In this document: piece by piece, positions 21,454-32,256 of the stretch | How positions within the stretch are numbered: position 1 is the first letter of the stretch | How the letters are laid out: the number at the start of each line of letters is the position of its first letter | Source of the DNA: Mycolicibacterium sp. YH-1 | GTDB taxonomy: Bacteria > Actinomycetota > Actinomycetes > Mycobacteriales > Mycobacteriaceae | Assembly (NCBI RefSeq): GCF_022557175.1 | Contig: NZ_CP092915.1 | Span: 3,720,001-3,784,000 of the forward strand | Reading direction: 5' to 3' | DNA length: 64,000 nt | Made by a program: the position numbers and the translations under genes | The notes under the pieces: generated by a model | Databases searched by the model: none | Seen by the model: the letters and a program-made list of their open reading frames with translations, nothing else | What the model was told of the DNA's origin: nothing

Positions 21454-22392
21454 ATGCGCATCGTCTTCTTCGGCTTCCAGACTTGGGGGCGTAGGACCCT
21501 GCAGGCCTTGCTCGACTTGGGCCACGATGTGCCGCTCGTGGTCACACATCCCGCTAGCACGCAGTCCTACAAGGCCATCTTCTCGGACTCCGTCGAGGAA
21601 CTCGCGCGTGAGCGCGGCATCCCGGTCCACCTCACCGACCGGATCGACGCCGAGACCATCGATCTCGTCAAGCGATCCGAGCCCGAGGTCAACGTCGTGA
21701 ACAGCTGGTACACCAAGTGGCCAGTCGAGTTGTACGACCTGCCGCCGCACGGCACGTTGAACTTCCACGACTCGATGCTGCCCAAGCTCACCGGGTTCTC
21801 CCCCGTCCTGTGGTCACTGATCAGCGGCGAGAGCCACACCGGACTGACCGTCCACCGCATGGACGAGAGCCTCGACACCGGAGACATCCTCGTTCAACGA
21901 TCAATGCCGATCGGCCCGAAGGACACCGGCACCGACCTGGTGCTCCGAACCATGGACCTGATCCCCGACGTACTACGCGAGGCACTCGAGGCACTCGAGA
22001 CCGGCAACGCCGTGTGGCGACCGCAGAACAAGGCCGAGCGAACGTACTTCCACAAGCGCTCCGAGCACGACAGCCTGCTCGACTGGACGCTGCCTGCGGA
22101 GGAACTGGAGAGGTTCGTCCGCGCGCTGTCCGACCCGTACCCGTCGGCGTTCAGCTTCTATCGCGGAGAGCGGATCGAGGTGCTGGCTGCGCATGTGTCC
22201 GAGGTGCGCTACGGCGGCACAGTGGGCCGTGTCATCGTGCAGGAGGGCGGCGGAGCCGTCGTGTGCGGCCCGAACGCACATCGGGGCACCAACCGTGCGC
22301 TGGTGATCACGCGAGTGCGGGAAGCCGACGGAACCGAGCGTCCCGGCAGCGAGGTGTTCGCCCGCGGTGGCTACCTGAGCCACCAGCCCTAG
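21454..22392 (+). CDS. Formyltransferase (methionyl-tRNA/sugar formyltransferase-like)
   Basis: The 312-residue protein has the N10-formyl-THF-dependent formyltransferase fold. The catalytic triad is conserved: N103 and H105 (TLNFHDSMLPKLTGFSP) and D141 (LDTGDIL). A C-terminal OB-like domain (about 205-312) follows. It resembles Fmt and ArnA-type or amino-sugar N-formyltransferases, but the N-terminus and substrate loop (NVVNSWYTKWPVELY) differ from housekeeping Fmt. The neighbour is a TupA-like ATP-grasp gene, so I infer formylation of an amino group on an envelope glycan or peptide. ATG 21454 has GAAGGGA upstream. Confidence 0.82.
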   Translation: MRIVFFGFQTWGRRTLQALLDLGHDVPLVVTHPASTQSYKAIFSDSVEELARERGIPVHLTDRIDAETIDLVKRSEPEVNVVNSWYTKWPVELYDLPPHGTLNFHDSMLPKLTGFSPVLWSLISGESHTGLTVHRMDESLDTGDILVQRSMPIGPKDTGTDLVLRTMDLIPDVLREALEALETGNAVWRPQNKAERTYFHKRSEHDSLLDWTLPAEELERFVRALSDPYPSAFSFYRGERIEVLAAHVSEVRYGGTVGRVIVQEGGGAVVCGPNAHRGTNRALVITRVREADGTERPGSEVFARGGYLSHQP

Positions 22393-22412
22393 GCCGACCG
22401 CGGTCGGCCTAG
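22389..22412. terminator. 24-bp perfect palindrome, bidirectional terminator holding both stop codons
   Basis: The arm CTAGGCCGACCG is followed directly by its exact complement. The formyltransferase TAG (22390-22392) and the minus-strand sufT TAG (22411-22409) sit at mirror positions in it. Confidence 0.75.
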
Positions 22413-22762
22413 ACGGTGAAGCCGAGTGCCCGCAGCTGCTCGCGGCCGTCGTCGGTGATCTTGTCAGGCCCCCACGGCGGGTTCCACACCCAGTTGATCT
22501 TGATCTCCTTGACCAGACCCGCGCCGACGAGGGCGGTACGCGACTGGTCTTCGATCACATCGGTCAGCGGGCAGGCCGCCGAGGTCAGCGTCATGTCGAT
22601 GAGTGCAACCTTGCCGGTGTCACCCTCCTCGGTGGACAGGCCGTAGACGAGGCCGAGGTCCACGACGTTGATCCCGAGCTCGGGGTCGACGACATCGCGC
22701 ATCGCCTCCTCCAGGTCTGCGATGAACTCCTCGTCGGGTTCGGTCGGTGCTGCGTCGCTCAT
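22409..22762 (-). CDS. sufT: SufT, MIP18/DUF59 family Fe-S assembly factor
   Basis: The 117-residue protein has the DUF59 core VVDPELGINVVDLGLVYGL and the conserved cysteine in TLTSAACPLTD, ending with NWVWNPPWGPDKITDDGREQLRALGF. SufT supports maturation of Fe-S proteins. ATG 22762 overlaps the sufU stop as ATGA, with GGAGG upstream. It is the last gene of the suf operon (Rv1466 position). Confidence 0.93.
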   Translation of the reverse strand: MSDAAPTEPDEEFIADLEEAMRDVVDPELGINVVDLGLVYGLSTEEGDTGKVALIDMTLTSAACPLTDVIEDQSRTALVGAGLVKEIKINWVWNPPWGPDKITDDGREQLRALGFTV

Positions 22763-23247
22763 CGTCGTTCCTCCACGTCCTGGCTGGCCGGAGCCAGCTC
22801 TTGGTCCAATGGCTTGGCCTCCGCCAAGGCGGCCTTGAATGCCATCCAACCCAACAGCGCGCACTTGACGCGTGCCGGGTACTTGGCGACGCCGGCGAAT
22901 GCCACACCGTCGCCAATCACGTCTTCATCGCCCTCGATATTGCCGCGCGACGAGATCATCTCGGTGAACGCGGCCACCGTCTTGAGTGCATCGCCGACGC
23001 TCTCACCGATTACCTGATCGGTCAGCACCGACGTCGCTGCCTGGCTGATCGAGCATCCCTGCCCGTCGTAGGACACATCGGTGACCGTCTCGCCGTCCTC
23101 GGACAGGGTGACCCGCAGCGTCACCTCGTCACCACAGGTCGGGTTGACGTGCTGCACCTCGGCGGCGAACGGCTCGCGCAGCCCGCGGTGATGCGGGTGC
23201 TTGTAGTGATCGAGGATCACTTCCTGATACATCTGCTCCATTCGCAC
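22759..23247 (-). CDS. sufU: SufU, zinc-dependent sulfur-transfer/scaffold protein
   Basis: The 162-residue SufU protein has C38 and D40 (PTCGDEV), C65 (GQGCSIS) and C129 (RVKCALLGW), the zinc ligands and sulfur-acceptor site. It takes persulfide sulfur from SufS in Gram-positive-type SUF systems. The GTG at 23247 has GAGGT upstream; an ATG two codons later (23241) is possible. It lies 8 nt after sufS and overlaps sufT. Confidence 0.95.
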   Translation of the reverse strand: MRMEQMYQEVILDHYKHPHHRGLREPFAAEVQHVNPTCGDEVTLRVTLSEDGETVTDVSYDGQGCSISQAATSVLTDQVIGESVGDALKTVAAFTEMISSRGNIEGDEDVIGDGVAFAGVAKYPARVKCALLGWMAFKAALAEAKPLDQELAPASQDVEERR

Positions 23248-23255
23248 GGCAGACC

Positions 23256-25290
<2,035 letters not shown>

Positions 25291-25292
25291 GT

Positions 25293-26501
25293 TTAGGCAT
25301 TTCTCGATTCGGTGATGGCCAGTTCTCGTTCGATGGCTTCGGTGAGGCGCTCACGCACCTCGGGGACGGCGATCTTGGCGATGATCTCGCCGAAGAAGCC
25401 GCGCACCACGAGGCGGCGGGCCTGAGCTTCTGGGATGCCGCGGGCGCGGAGGTAGAACAACTGCTCGTCGTCGAAACGCCCGGTGGCACTTGCGTGTCCG
25501 GCGCCGACGATCTCGCCGGTCTCGATCTCGAGGTTGGGCACCGAGTCGGCGCGCGCGCCGTCGGTGAGCACCAGGTTGCGGTTCGCCTCGTAGGTGTCGG
25601 TGCCGGTGGCCTCCGCGCGGATCAACACATCGCCGATCCACACGGTGTGTGCGTCAGGCTTCCTGGAGTCCGGATCGCCCTGCAGCGCACCCTTGTACAG
25701 CACATCGGACTTGCAGTTGGGCTGTGCGTGATCGACCAGCAGACGCGACTCGAAGAACTGGCCGTCGTCGGCGAAGTAGGTGCCGAGCAGCTTGGCATCG
25801 CCACCGGGGCCGTCGAAGCGCACGGTCGCCGAGGTTCGGACGACCTCTCCGCCGAGCGTGACGTTGACGTGCCCGAGCACAGCGTCCTTGCCGAGGCGAG
25901 CGTGGTGGGCGCTGACGTGCACCATGTCATCGGCCCAGTCCGCGATCCAGATCACGCCGAGGCCCGCCGAGTCACCGACGATGATTTCGATGTTGTCGGC
26001 ATAGGTTCCGCTACCGCGCAGATCGACGACGACGATGGCGCGGGACAGCTCCTCGACCCGGATCTGTAGATGCCCATACGCCACCGCGCCCTCACCGGGA
26101 CCGGTGACGACGATCTCGATGGGTTCGGCCACCTCGGTGTCGCGAGCGACGGTCACCACCGTCGCGGAGTTGAACGATGAGAATGCCTGAGCGGCAACAC
26201 GATCGGTGGGCACACCCCCCTGGCCGAGTCGCTCGTCACCACGCCGGACCGTTTCAACCGTGACACCGGGCCGTTCGGTCACCTCGATGCGCGCGCTTCC
26301 CGTGGCGACCGCAGAACCGTCGTGCAGCCCGCGCAGTCGCTTGAGCGGCGTGAAACGCCACAGCTCGTCGCGACCGCCCGGCACCTCGAAGGCATCGACA
26401 TCGAACGAGGCGAACAGCTCGCCCTTGTTCTTGATGATCCCCTCGGCCGCTTCGGTCAGATTCGCCCCCACGTGAGAACCCGTTGCTTCGCTCGCTCCCA
26501 C
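25293..26501 (-). CDS. sufD: SufD scaffold subunit
   Basis: The 402-residue beta-helix protein of the SufBD family pairs with SufB in the SufBC2D scaffold. The core has FADDGQFFESRLLVDHAQPNCKSDVLYKG, and the C-terminus has FDDEQLFYLRARGIPEAQARRLVVRGFF. The GTG start at 26501 shares its G with the sufB TAG. The first codons are made of a 17-bp sequence also found before pgk, so an in-frame GTG 10 codons on (26471) may be the true start. Confidence 0.95.
   Translation of the reverse strand: MGASEATGSHVGANLTEAAEGIIKNKGELFASFDVDAFEVPGGRDELWRFTPLKRLRGLHDGSAVATGSARIEVTERPGVTVETVRRGDERLGQGGVPTDRVAAQAFSSFNSATVVTVARDTEVAEPIEIVVTGPGEGAVAYGHLQIRVEELSRAIVVVDLRGSGTYADNIEIIVGDSAGLGVIWIADWADDMVHVSAHHARLGKDAVLGHVNVTLGGEVVRTSATVRFDGPGGDAKLLGTYFADDGQFFESRLLVDHAQPNCKSDVLYKGALQGDPDSRKPDAHTVWIGDVLIRAEATGTDTYEANRNLVLTDGARADSVPNLEIETGEIVGAGHASATGRFDDEQLFYLRARGIPEAQARRLVVRGFFGEIIAKIAVPEVRERLTEAIERELAITESRNA
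26479..26495. repeat. 17-bp repeat, copy 1 (sufD start)
   Basis: CCCGTTGCTTCGCTCGC, identical to 55735-55751 at the gap-pgk junction. Here it lies over the first codons of sufD. Confidence 0.85.
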
Positions 26502-27928
26502 TAGCCGACCGCACCTTCCATTTGCAGCTCGATGAGCCGGTTGAGTTCCAGGGCGTACTCCATCGGGAGTTCCTTGGCGATGGGCTCGACGAACCCGCGC
26601 ACGACCATGGCCATTGCCTCGTCCTCGGTCATGCCGCGGCTCATCAGGTAGAACAGCTGATCCTCGCTGACCTTCGACACCGTGGCCTCGTGACCCATCG
26701 TGACGTCATCCTCACGGATGTCGACGTAGGGGTACGTGTCGCTGCGACTGATCGTGTCGACCAGCAGCGCATCGCATTTCACGCTGGAACGCGAACCGTG
26801 CGCGCCCTTGTTGATCTGGACGAGGCCGCGGTAGGACGCACGGCCACCGCCGCGCGCTACCGACTTGGACACGATGTTGGACGATGTGTTGGGCGCCAGG
26901 TGCAGCATCTTGGCACCGGTGTCCTGGTGCTGGCCCGCGCCGGCGAACGCCACCGAGAGCACCTCACCCTTGGCGTGCTCGCCAGTCATCCAGACTGCCG
27001 GGTACTTCATGGTGACCTTGGAGCCGATATTGCCGTCGACCCACTCCATCGTGGCGCCCGCCTCGGCACGCGCGCGCTTGGTGACCAGGTTGTAGACGTT
27101 GTTCGACCAGTTCTGGATCGTCGTGTAGCGGCAACGACCGCCGGGCTTCACGATGATCTCGACGACCGCAGAGTGCAGCGAGTCGCTCTTGTAGATCGGC
27201 GCGGTGCAGCCCTCGACGTAGTGCACGTAGGCGTCCTCGTCGACGATGATCAGCGTCCGCTCGAACTGACCCATGTTCTCGGTGTTGATCCGGAAGTAGG
27301 CCTGCAGCGGGATGTCGACGTGCACACCCTTCGGCACGTAGATGAACGATCCGCCCGACCACACCGCGGTGTTCAGCGCGGAGAACTTGTTGTCACCCGC
27401 CGGGATCACGGTGCCGAAGTACTGCTTGAACAGCTCCGGGTGCTCCTTCAGCGCGGTGTCGGTGTCCAGGAAGATGACGCCCTGGGCCTCGAGATCCTCA
27501 CGGATCGAGTGGTAGACCACCTCGGACTCGTACTGTGCGGCGACACCCGAGACCAGGCGCTGCTTCTCCGCCTCGGGGATGCCGAGCTTGTCGTAGGTGT
27601 TCTTGATGTCTGCGGGCAGGTCATCCCACGTGGCGGCCTGCTTCTCGCTCGAACGCACGAAGTACTTGATGTTGTCGAAGAAGATGCCCTCGAGGTCGGA
27701 TCCCCAGTTCGGCATCGGCTTCTTCTCGAACGTGCGCAGCGCCTTCAGACGCGTCTCGAGCATCCACTCGGGCTCGCTCTTCTTGGCCGAGATGTCGCGC
27801 ACAACGGCCTCCGAGAGACCGCGCTGCGCGCTCGCGCCCGCGACGTCGGAATCAGACCATCCGTAGCCGTAGGTACCCAGGGAGGCAATTGTCTCCTCCT
27901 GGGTGAGCTGCTCGGGTGTGGTCGTCAT
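26501..27928 (-). CDS. sufB: SufB scaffold subunit, without intein
   Basis: The 475-residue SufB is continuous. The conserved site [14 protein letters not shown] (C241), where M. tuberculosis SufB to my recollection carries a large intein, is uninterrupted. It has [20 protein letters not shown] and the C-terminal [22 protein letters not shown]. It assembles nascent Fe-S clusters with SufC and SufD. AAGGAG lies upstream of ATG 27928, which overlaps the sufR stop as ATGA. Confidence 0.97.
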   Translation of the reverse strand: MTTTPEQLTQEETIASLGTYGYGWSDSDVAGASAQRGLSEAVVRDISAKKSEPEWMLETRLKALRTFEKKPMPNWGSDLEGIFFDNIKYFVRSSEKQAATWDDLPADIKNTYDKLGIPEAEKQRLVSGVAAQYESEVVYHSIREDLEAQGVIFLDTDTALKEHPELFKQYFGTVIPAGDNKFSALNTAVWSGGSFIYVPKGVHVDIPLQAYFRINTENMGQFERTLIIVDEDAYVHYVEGCTAPIYKSDSLHSAVVEIIVKPGGRCRYTTIQNWSNNVYNLVTKRARAEAGATMEWVDGNIGSKVTMKYPAVWMTGEHAKGEVLSVAFAGAGQHQDTGAKMLHLAPNTSSNIVSKSVARGGGRASYRGLVQINKGAHGSRSSVKCDALLVDTISRSDTYPYVDIREDDVTMGHEATVSKVSEDQLFYLMSRGMTEDEAMAMVVRGFVEPIAKELPMEYALELNRLIELQMEGAVG

Positions 27929-28704
27929 GTCGACGCTCCTTGACTGGTAGTGGATTCGGCGCGGGCAGTGAGCCGAACGGGTTGACGCACTTCATGAATC
28001 GGATCAGGAACAAGTGGTACGTGCGTGGTGCAGGCACAGTCGCCGTTGACGATGGTCGCCAACCTCTGGACGTGAGTTCCCAGGATCTCGGCGAAGGCCT
28101 GCTGTTCGGCCTCACACAGCTCCGGGAACTCGGAGGCGACGTGGGATACCGGACAGTGATGCTGACAGATCTGCACGCCGTCGATCGGACCGGCCACACG
28201 TGTCGTGGTGGTGGCGTACCCGGCGTCGGTCAGTGCGGCCGACACGTCCTCGGCGGCGCTCTGCACGTCACCGTCTGCGGCGCTCTCCACACCGGCCAGG
28301 ATCGTGTCGATCCGGCGGCGGGCGAACGTCCGGATGGCCTCATCGCCACCGATCTCGCGCAGCTGTCGCATCGCGGCGGCAGCCAGATCGTCGTAGGTGT
28401 GGCCGAGCTTGCCGCGGCCGGCGGCCGTCAGCTGGTATCGCTTGGCGGGCCGGCCCCGACCGTTGTGCTGCCAGGTGGCCGCGGCGTTGGCCTCGGCGTC
28501 TCCGGCGTCGATCAACGCGTCGAGGTGGCGCCGGACTCCCGCCGCGGAGATGCCCAGCCGGTCACCGATCTGACCAGCCGTCGTCGGGCCCTCGAGCAGC
28601 AGCTGGACGATGGCGCTCCTAGTGTGTCCGTCAGAGGACGGCAGCACGCCGCCAGGCACCGCGACGGCCGGAACCGTCACAGGAGCCTCCGATCGGATTT
28701 TCAC
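27925..28704 (-). CDS. sufR: SufR, Fe-S-binding repressor of the suf operon
   Basis: The 259-residue regulator has an N-terminal winged HTH (about 28-95; [28 protein letters not shown] and [11 protein letters not shown]). Cysteine-rich motifs follow: C180 and C184 (ICQHHCPV), C197, and C223 and C225 (GDCACTT), which bind a [4Fe-4S] cluster in SufR proteins. It represses suf when its cluster is intact. I chose GTG 28704 (MKIRSEAP); the frame is open to 28842 but the start codon lies in a perfect operator-like palindrome with a -10-like CACAAT 6 nt upstream. Confidence 0.94.
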   Translation of the reverse strand: MKIRSEAPVTVPAVAVPGGVLPSSDGHTRSAIVQLLLEGPTTAGQIGDRLGISAAGVRRHLDALIDAGDAEANAAATWQHNGRGRPAKRYQLTAAGRGKLGHTYDDLAAAAMRQLREIGGDEAIRTFARRRIDTILAGVESAADGDVQSAAEDVSAALTDAGYATTTTRVAGPIDGVQICQHHCPVSHVASEFPELCEAEQQAFAEILGTHVQRLATIVNGDCACTTHVPLVPDPIHEVRQPVRLTARAESTTSQGAST

Positions 28705-28717
28705 AACACCATTGTGA
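28701..28717. promoter_or_regulatory. SufR operator candidate covering the sufR start
   Basis: TCACAACACCATTGTGA: 6-bp arms TCACAA/TTGTGA around a 5-bp spacer. It covers the sufR GTG and the -10-like CACAAT, so bound SufR would block the whole suf operon. Confidence 0.75.
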
Positions 28718-28782
28718 CGGAATTCGACAGAGCGGTCTAGCAAGGTGACCCTTAGGTGGACGATCCCCCATATGTGGGCCGT

Positions 28783-28788
28783 TACTCT
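28783..28788 (+). promoter_or_regulatory. mptB -10 element (leaderless)
   Basis: TACTCT ends 6 nt before ATG 28795, and no ribosome site is present. Confidence 0.5.
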
Positions 28789-28794
28789 GCTCTG

Positions 28795-30510
28795 ATGGCA
28801 GCCCGCCTGCAGTCCCTCAGTTCGGCGGTCGCCCGATGGCACGCCGACGAGGTCACCGTTGCCTCGCCACTCACCGGCGCCGAGGTGGCCTCACTTCGGC
28901 GTACCCGAGTTTTCGGCGCGACTGGCACGGTCCTCATGGCGATCGGCGCGCTCGGCGCGGGCGCGCGGCCGGTGATACAGGATCCGACGTTCGGCGTCCG
29001 CCTACTGAACCTTCCGTCGCGCATCGCGACGGTGTCACTGACCATGACCACCACCGGCGCGGTGATCATGGCGCTGGCATGGCTCATGCTCGGCCGGTTC
29101 GCGCTTGGGCCCCGCCGCATGTCCCGCAGCGACCTGGATCGCACATTGCTGCTGTGGGCGCTGCCCCTGCTCATCGCTCCCCCGATGTACAGCAAGGACG
29201 TCTACTCCTATCTGGCGCAGAGTCAGATCGCCCGCCTCGGACTGGATCCCTACACCGTGGGACCCGCCCCCGGCCTGGGTCTCGACCACGTGTTCACGCT
29301 GTCGGTCCCGAGCCTGTGGCGCGATACGCCCGCACCGTACGGTCCGCTGTTCCTGTGGATCGGGCGCGGCATATCGGAGGTCACCGGCGACAACATCGTG
29401 GCCGCGGTGCTGATGCACCGCTTGGTGGTGCTGCTCGGAGTCGGCCTCATCGTCTGGGCCACACCGCGTCTGGCGCGGCGCTGCGGTGTCGCCGAGGTCA
29501 GCGCGTTGTGGCTGGGGCCATGCAACCCGTTGTTGTTCATGCACCTCGTCGCGGGCATCCACAACGAGGCCCTGATGCTCGGCCTGATGCTGGCCGGCAC
29601 CGAGTTCGCACTGCGGGGCGTCGACGCGGCGGGGCCCCTGCTGCCGCGCCCGCTGCGGCTGCCCCAGAGCCGGGAGGAGTGGCAGAGGTGGACTCCGCTG
29701 GCGATGCTGCTTACCGGCACCGTCCTGATCGCCCTGTCCTCCCAGGTGAAGCTGCCGTCGTTGCTGGCGATCGGATTCGTCGCCATGGCACTCGCATGCC
29801 GGTGGGGCGGAACCGTCAAGGCCTTCTTCATCGCGGGCGGCTCGCTGGCCGCGGTGTCGGTGGCGGTGATGGCTGTGGTCGGCTGGGCCAGCGGCCTGGG
29901 CTTCGGCTGGCTGTTCACCCTCGGCACCGCCAATGTCGTGCGGTCCTGGATGTCGCCGCCGACGCTGATTGCGCTGGGCACCGGTCAGGTGGGCATTCTG
30001 CTCGGCCTCGGCGACCACACGACCGCGATCCTGGGCCTCACCCGCGCGATCGGTGTGATGATCATCGCAATTCTGGTGACGTGGCTTCTGCTCGCGGTGT
30101 TGCGGGGCCGGCTGAACCCGGTGGGTGGTCTCGGTGTCGCGCTCGGCGCGACGGTTCTGCTGTTCCCCGTCGTTCAGCCCTGGTACCTGTTGTGGGCCAT
30201 CATCCCGCTGGCGGCGTGGGCCACGCGACCGGGATTCCGCGGTACCGCGATAGCGTTGTCACTGGTCGTGGGCATATTCGGACCGACGGCCAACGGGGAT
30301 CGGTTCGCCTTGTTCCAGATCGTGGACGCCACGCTGGCGAGCGCTCTGATCGTGCTGCTGCTCATCGCGATCACCTACCGGCGCCTTCCGTGGCGCGCGC
30401 TGCCCGACTCGAACGGTGCCTCGCCGAGCGCCGAACCGCCGACCGAACCCGGCTCTGGGCCACCAGTGCCACCGACGTCCATACCGGACGCCTACGCTGA
30501 ATCCCCGTGA
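28795..30510 (+). CDS. mptB: Polyprenol-phosphomannose-dependent alpha-1,6-mannosyltransferase MptB-like
   Basis: The 571-residue GT-C glycosyltransferase has about 13 membrane helices. The early loop MYSKDVYSYLAQSQIARLGLDPY has the acidic pair typical of GT-C catalytic loops. PAPYGPLFLWIGRGI and VVQPWYLLWAIIPLA also match MptA/MptB proteins. It starts the alpha-1,6-mannan core of lipomannan/LAM from decaprenyl-phosphomannose, on the periplasmic face. It corresponds to Rv1459c. I chose ATG 28795 over GTG 28756. The stop overlaps the ABC gene as GTGA. The C-terminal tail is Pro/Ser-rich. Confidence 0.88.
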   Translation: MAARLQSLSSAVARWHADEVTVASPLTGAEVASLRRTRVFGATGTVLMAIGALGAGARPVIQDPTFGVRLLNLPSRIATVSLTMTTTGAVIMALAWLMLGRFALGPRRMSRSDLDRTLLLWALPLLIAPPMYSKDVYSYLAQSQIARLGLDPYTVGPAPGLGLDHVFTLSVPSLWRDTPAPYGPLFLWIGRGISEVTGDNIVAAVLMHRLVVLLGVGLIVWATPRLARRCGVAEVSALWLGPCNPLLFMHLVAGIHNEALMLGLMLAGTEFALRGVDAAGPLLPRPLRLPQSREEWQRWTPLAMLLTGTVLIALSSQVKLPSLLAIGFVAMALACRWGGTVKAFFIAGGSLAAVSVAVMAVVGWASGLGFGWLFTLGTANVVRSWMSPPTLIALGTGQVGILLGLGDHTTAILGLTRAIGVMIIAILVTWLLLAVLRGRLNPVGGLGVALGATVLLFPVVQPWYLLWAIIPLAAWATRPGFRGTAIALSLVVGIFGPTANGDRFALFQIVDATLASALIVLLLIAITYRRLPWRALPDSNGASPSAEPPTEPGSGPPVPPTSIPDAYAESP

Positions 30511-31442
30511 CCTCCGGTTCTGATGATGTCCCCGTGTCGTTGCGAGGGGTCACCAAGCGCTATGGATCGACGACTGCCGTCGACGGTCTCGATCTCGAGG
30601 TGCAGCGCGCCGAGGTGCTAGCGCTGCTCGGGCCCAACGGCGCCGGCAAGACCACGACGGTCGAGATGTGTGAGGGCTTCCTGCGTCCGGATGCGGGCAC
30701 CATCAGGATCCTGGGTCTCGATCCCCTGACCGACAACGACCGGCTGCGCGAGCGGGTCGGAGTCATGCTGCAGGGCGGCGGCGGCTACCCGGCCGCCCGC
30801 GCCGGCGAGATGCTCAACCTGGTGGCGGCCTACTCGGCGAACCCCCTGGATCCCGCGTGGCTGATGGACGTGCTCGGCCTCACCGATTCGGCCAGGACCA
30901 CCTACCGGCGGCTGTCCGGTGGACAACAGCAGCGCCTGGCTCTCGCGTGCGCCGTCGTCGGCCGCCCAGAGTTGGTGTTCCTCGACGAGCCGACAGCGGG
31001 CATGGACGCGCACGCCCGAATCGTGGTGTGGGACTTGATTGACGGGCTGCGCCGCGACGGCGTCACCGTGGTGCTGACGACCCATCAGCTCACCGAGGCC
31101 GAGCAACTCGCCGACCGGATCGTGATCATCGACCATGGCGCTTCGGTCGCCACCGGCACTCCCGCCGAACTCATGCAGCGGGGCGCGGAGAATCAGCTGC
31201 GCTTCACGGCCCCGCCGAAACTCGATCTGTCGCTGCTGGTGTCCGCACTGCCCGAGACGTATCGGGCCACTGAGGTCGGTCCCGGTGAATACCTCGTCGA
31301 GGGGCCTATCGATCCACAGGTGCTCGCCACCGTCACCGCCTGGTGCGCACGGCTCAACGTCCTGGCCACCGGCATGCGGGTCGAGCAGCGCAGCCTCGAG
31401 GATGTCTTCCTCGATCTGACCGGACGGGAGCTCAGGTCGTGA
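30507..31442 (+). CDS. ABC transporter ATP-binding protein (Rv1458c-like)
   Basis: The 311-residue protein has an ABC domain with Walker A GPNGAGKTT (about 43-51), the signature LSGGQQQRLALA, Walker B LVFLDEPTAGMD and H-loop TTHQL. A C-terminal extension of about 80 residues is common in DrrA/antibiotic-export ATPases. It forms a two-gene exporter with the next permease (GTGA overlap) and overlaps mptB, so it is one operon. The substrate is unknown; neighbours suggest envelope lipid or heme-related traffic. Confidence 0.9.
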   Translation: MTSGSDDVPVSLRGVTKRYGSTTAVDGLDLEVQRAEVLALLGPNGAGKTTTVEMCEGFLRPDAGTIRILGLDPLTDNDRLRERVGVMLQGGGGYPAARAGEMLNLVAAYSANPLDPAWLMDVLGLTDSARTTYRRLSGGQQQRLALACAVVGRPELVFLDEPTAGMDAHARIVVWDLIDGLRRDGVTVVLTTHQLTEAEQLADRIVIIDHGASVATGTPAELMQRGAENQLRFTAPPKLDLSLLVSALPETYRATEVGPGEYLVEGPIDPQVLATVTAWCARLNVLATGMRVEQRSLEDVFLDLTGRELRS

Positions 31443-32212
31443 CGAATCGTTTTGCGCCGGGCACGTTCACGCCTGACCCTCGCCCCGCGACCGTGCCGAA
31501 GATGTTGGCCGCACAGTTCGGGCTCGAACTGCGCCTGCTGCTCCGCAACGGTGAGCAGCTCCTGCTGACGATGTTCATCCCGATCACCCTGTTGGTCGGA
31601 CTGACGTTGCTGCCGCTTGGGTCATTCGGATCCAATCGCGCGGCCACATTCGTGCCGGCGATCATGGCGCTGGCCATCATCTCCACGGCCTTCACCGGCC
31701 AGGCCATCGCGGTCGCCTTCGACCGTCGCTACGGCGCGCTCAAACGTCTTGGCGCCACCGCTCTACCGGTGTGGGGCATCATCGCGGGCAAGTCCCTCGC
31801 GGTGGTGACCGTGGTGTTCATGCAGTCGATCCTTTTGGGCGCCATAGGGTTCGCCCTCGGCTGGCGGCCGGCGATCGCGGGTCTGGCGCTGGGCGCGGTG
31901 GTCATTGCTCTCGGCACGGCAGGTTTCGCCGCGCTCGGACTTCTGCTGGGCGGCACGCTTCGCGCCGAGATCGTGCTGGCGGTGGCGAACCTGCTGTGGT
32001 TCGTCTTCGCCGCTCTCGTGGCGTTGACGCTCGAGGGCGGGTTGGCCTCCGGCGCCCTGCGGACCATCGCTCGGCTGACGCCGTCGGGCGCTCTGGCCGA
32101 AGCCCTGACCCAGGCGATGTCACTGTCGGTGGACTGGTTCGGTCTCGCGGTGCTCGCGGTGTGGGGCGTGCTGGCTGCGCTGTGCGCGCTGCGCTGGTTC
32201 CGCTTCACCTGA
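31439..32212 (+). CDS. ABC-2 type permease (Rv1457c-like)
   Basis: The 257-residue protein has six membrane helices from about residue 40 onward and the ABC-2 (DrrB-like) layout, including ATFVPAIMALAIISTAFTGQAIAVAFDRRYGALKRL, the cytoplasmic coupling segment. The GTG start at 31439 overlaps the upstream ATPase stop. It makes up an exporter with Rv1458c-like ATPase. A longer open frame back to 31343 lies within the ATPase gene and is rejected. Confidence 0.9.
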   Translation: MTNRFAPGTFTPDPRPATVPKMLAAQFGLELRLLLRNGEQLLLTMFIPITLLVGLTLLPLGSFGSNRAATFVPAIMALAIISTAFTGQAIAVAFDRRYGALKRLGATALPVWGIIAGKSLAVVTVVFMQSILLGAIGFALGWRPAIAGLALGAVVIALGTAGFAALGLLLGGTLRAEIVLAVANLLWFVFAALVALTLEGGLASGALRTIARLTPSGALAEALTQAMSLSVDWFGLAVLAVWGVLAALCALRWFRFT

Positions 32213-32218
32213 GGCCCT

Positions 32219-32233
32219 ACTACGAGTTGTAGT
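32219..32233. promoter_or_regulatory. Inverted repeat upstream of ctaA
   Basis: ACTAC and GTAGT arms around GAGTT, 11 bp before the ctaA -10. It is preceded by CT, giving CTACTAC as also seen upstream of ctaB. Confidence 0.4.
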
Positions 32234-32244
32234 TAACCCTGCTC

Positions 32245-32250
32245 TACGAT
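32245..32250 (+). promoter_or_regulatory. ctaA -10 element (leaderless)
   Basis: TACGAT ends 6 nt before GTG 32257; no ribosome site is present. Confidence 0.55.
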
Positions 32251-32256
32251 CGGTCC

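Noticed and set aside
26483-27943. 486-codon open frame on the plus strand
   Set aside because: Antisense to sufB along its whole length; composition typical of a shadow frame.
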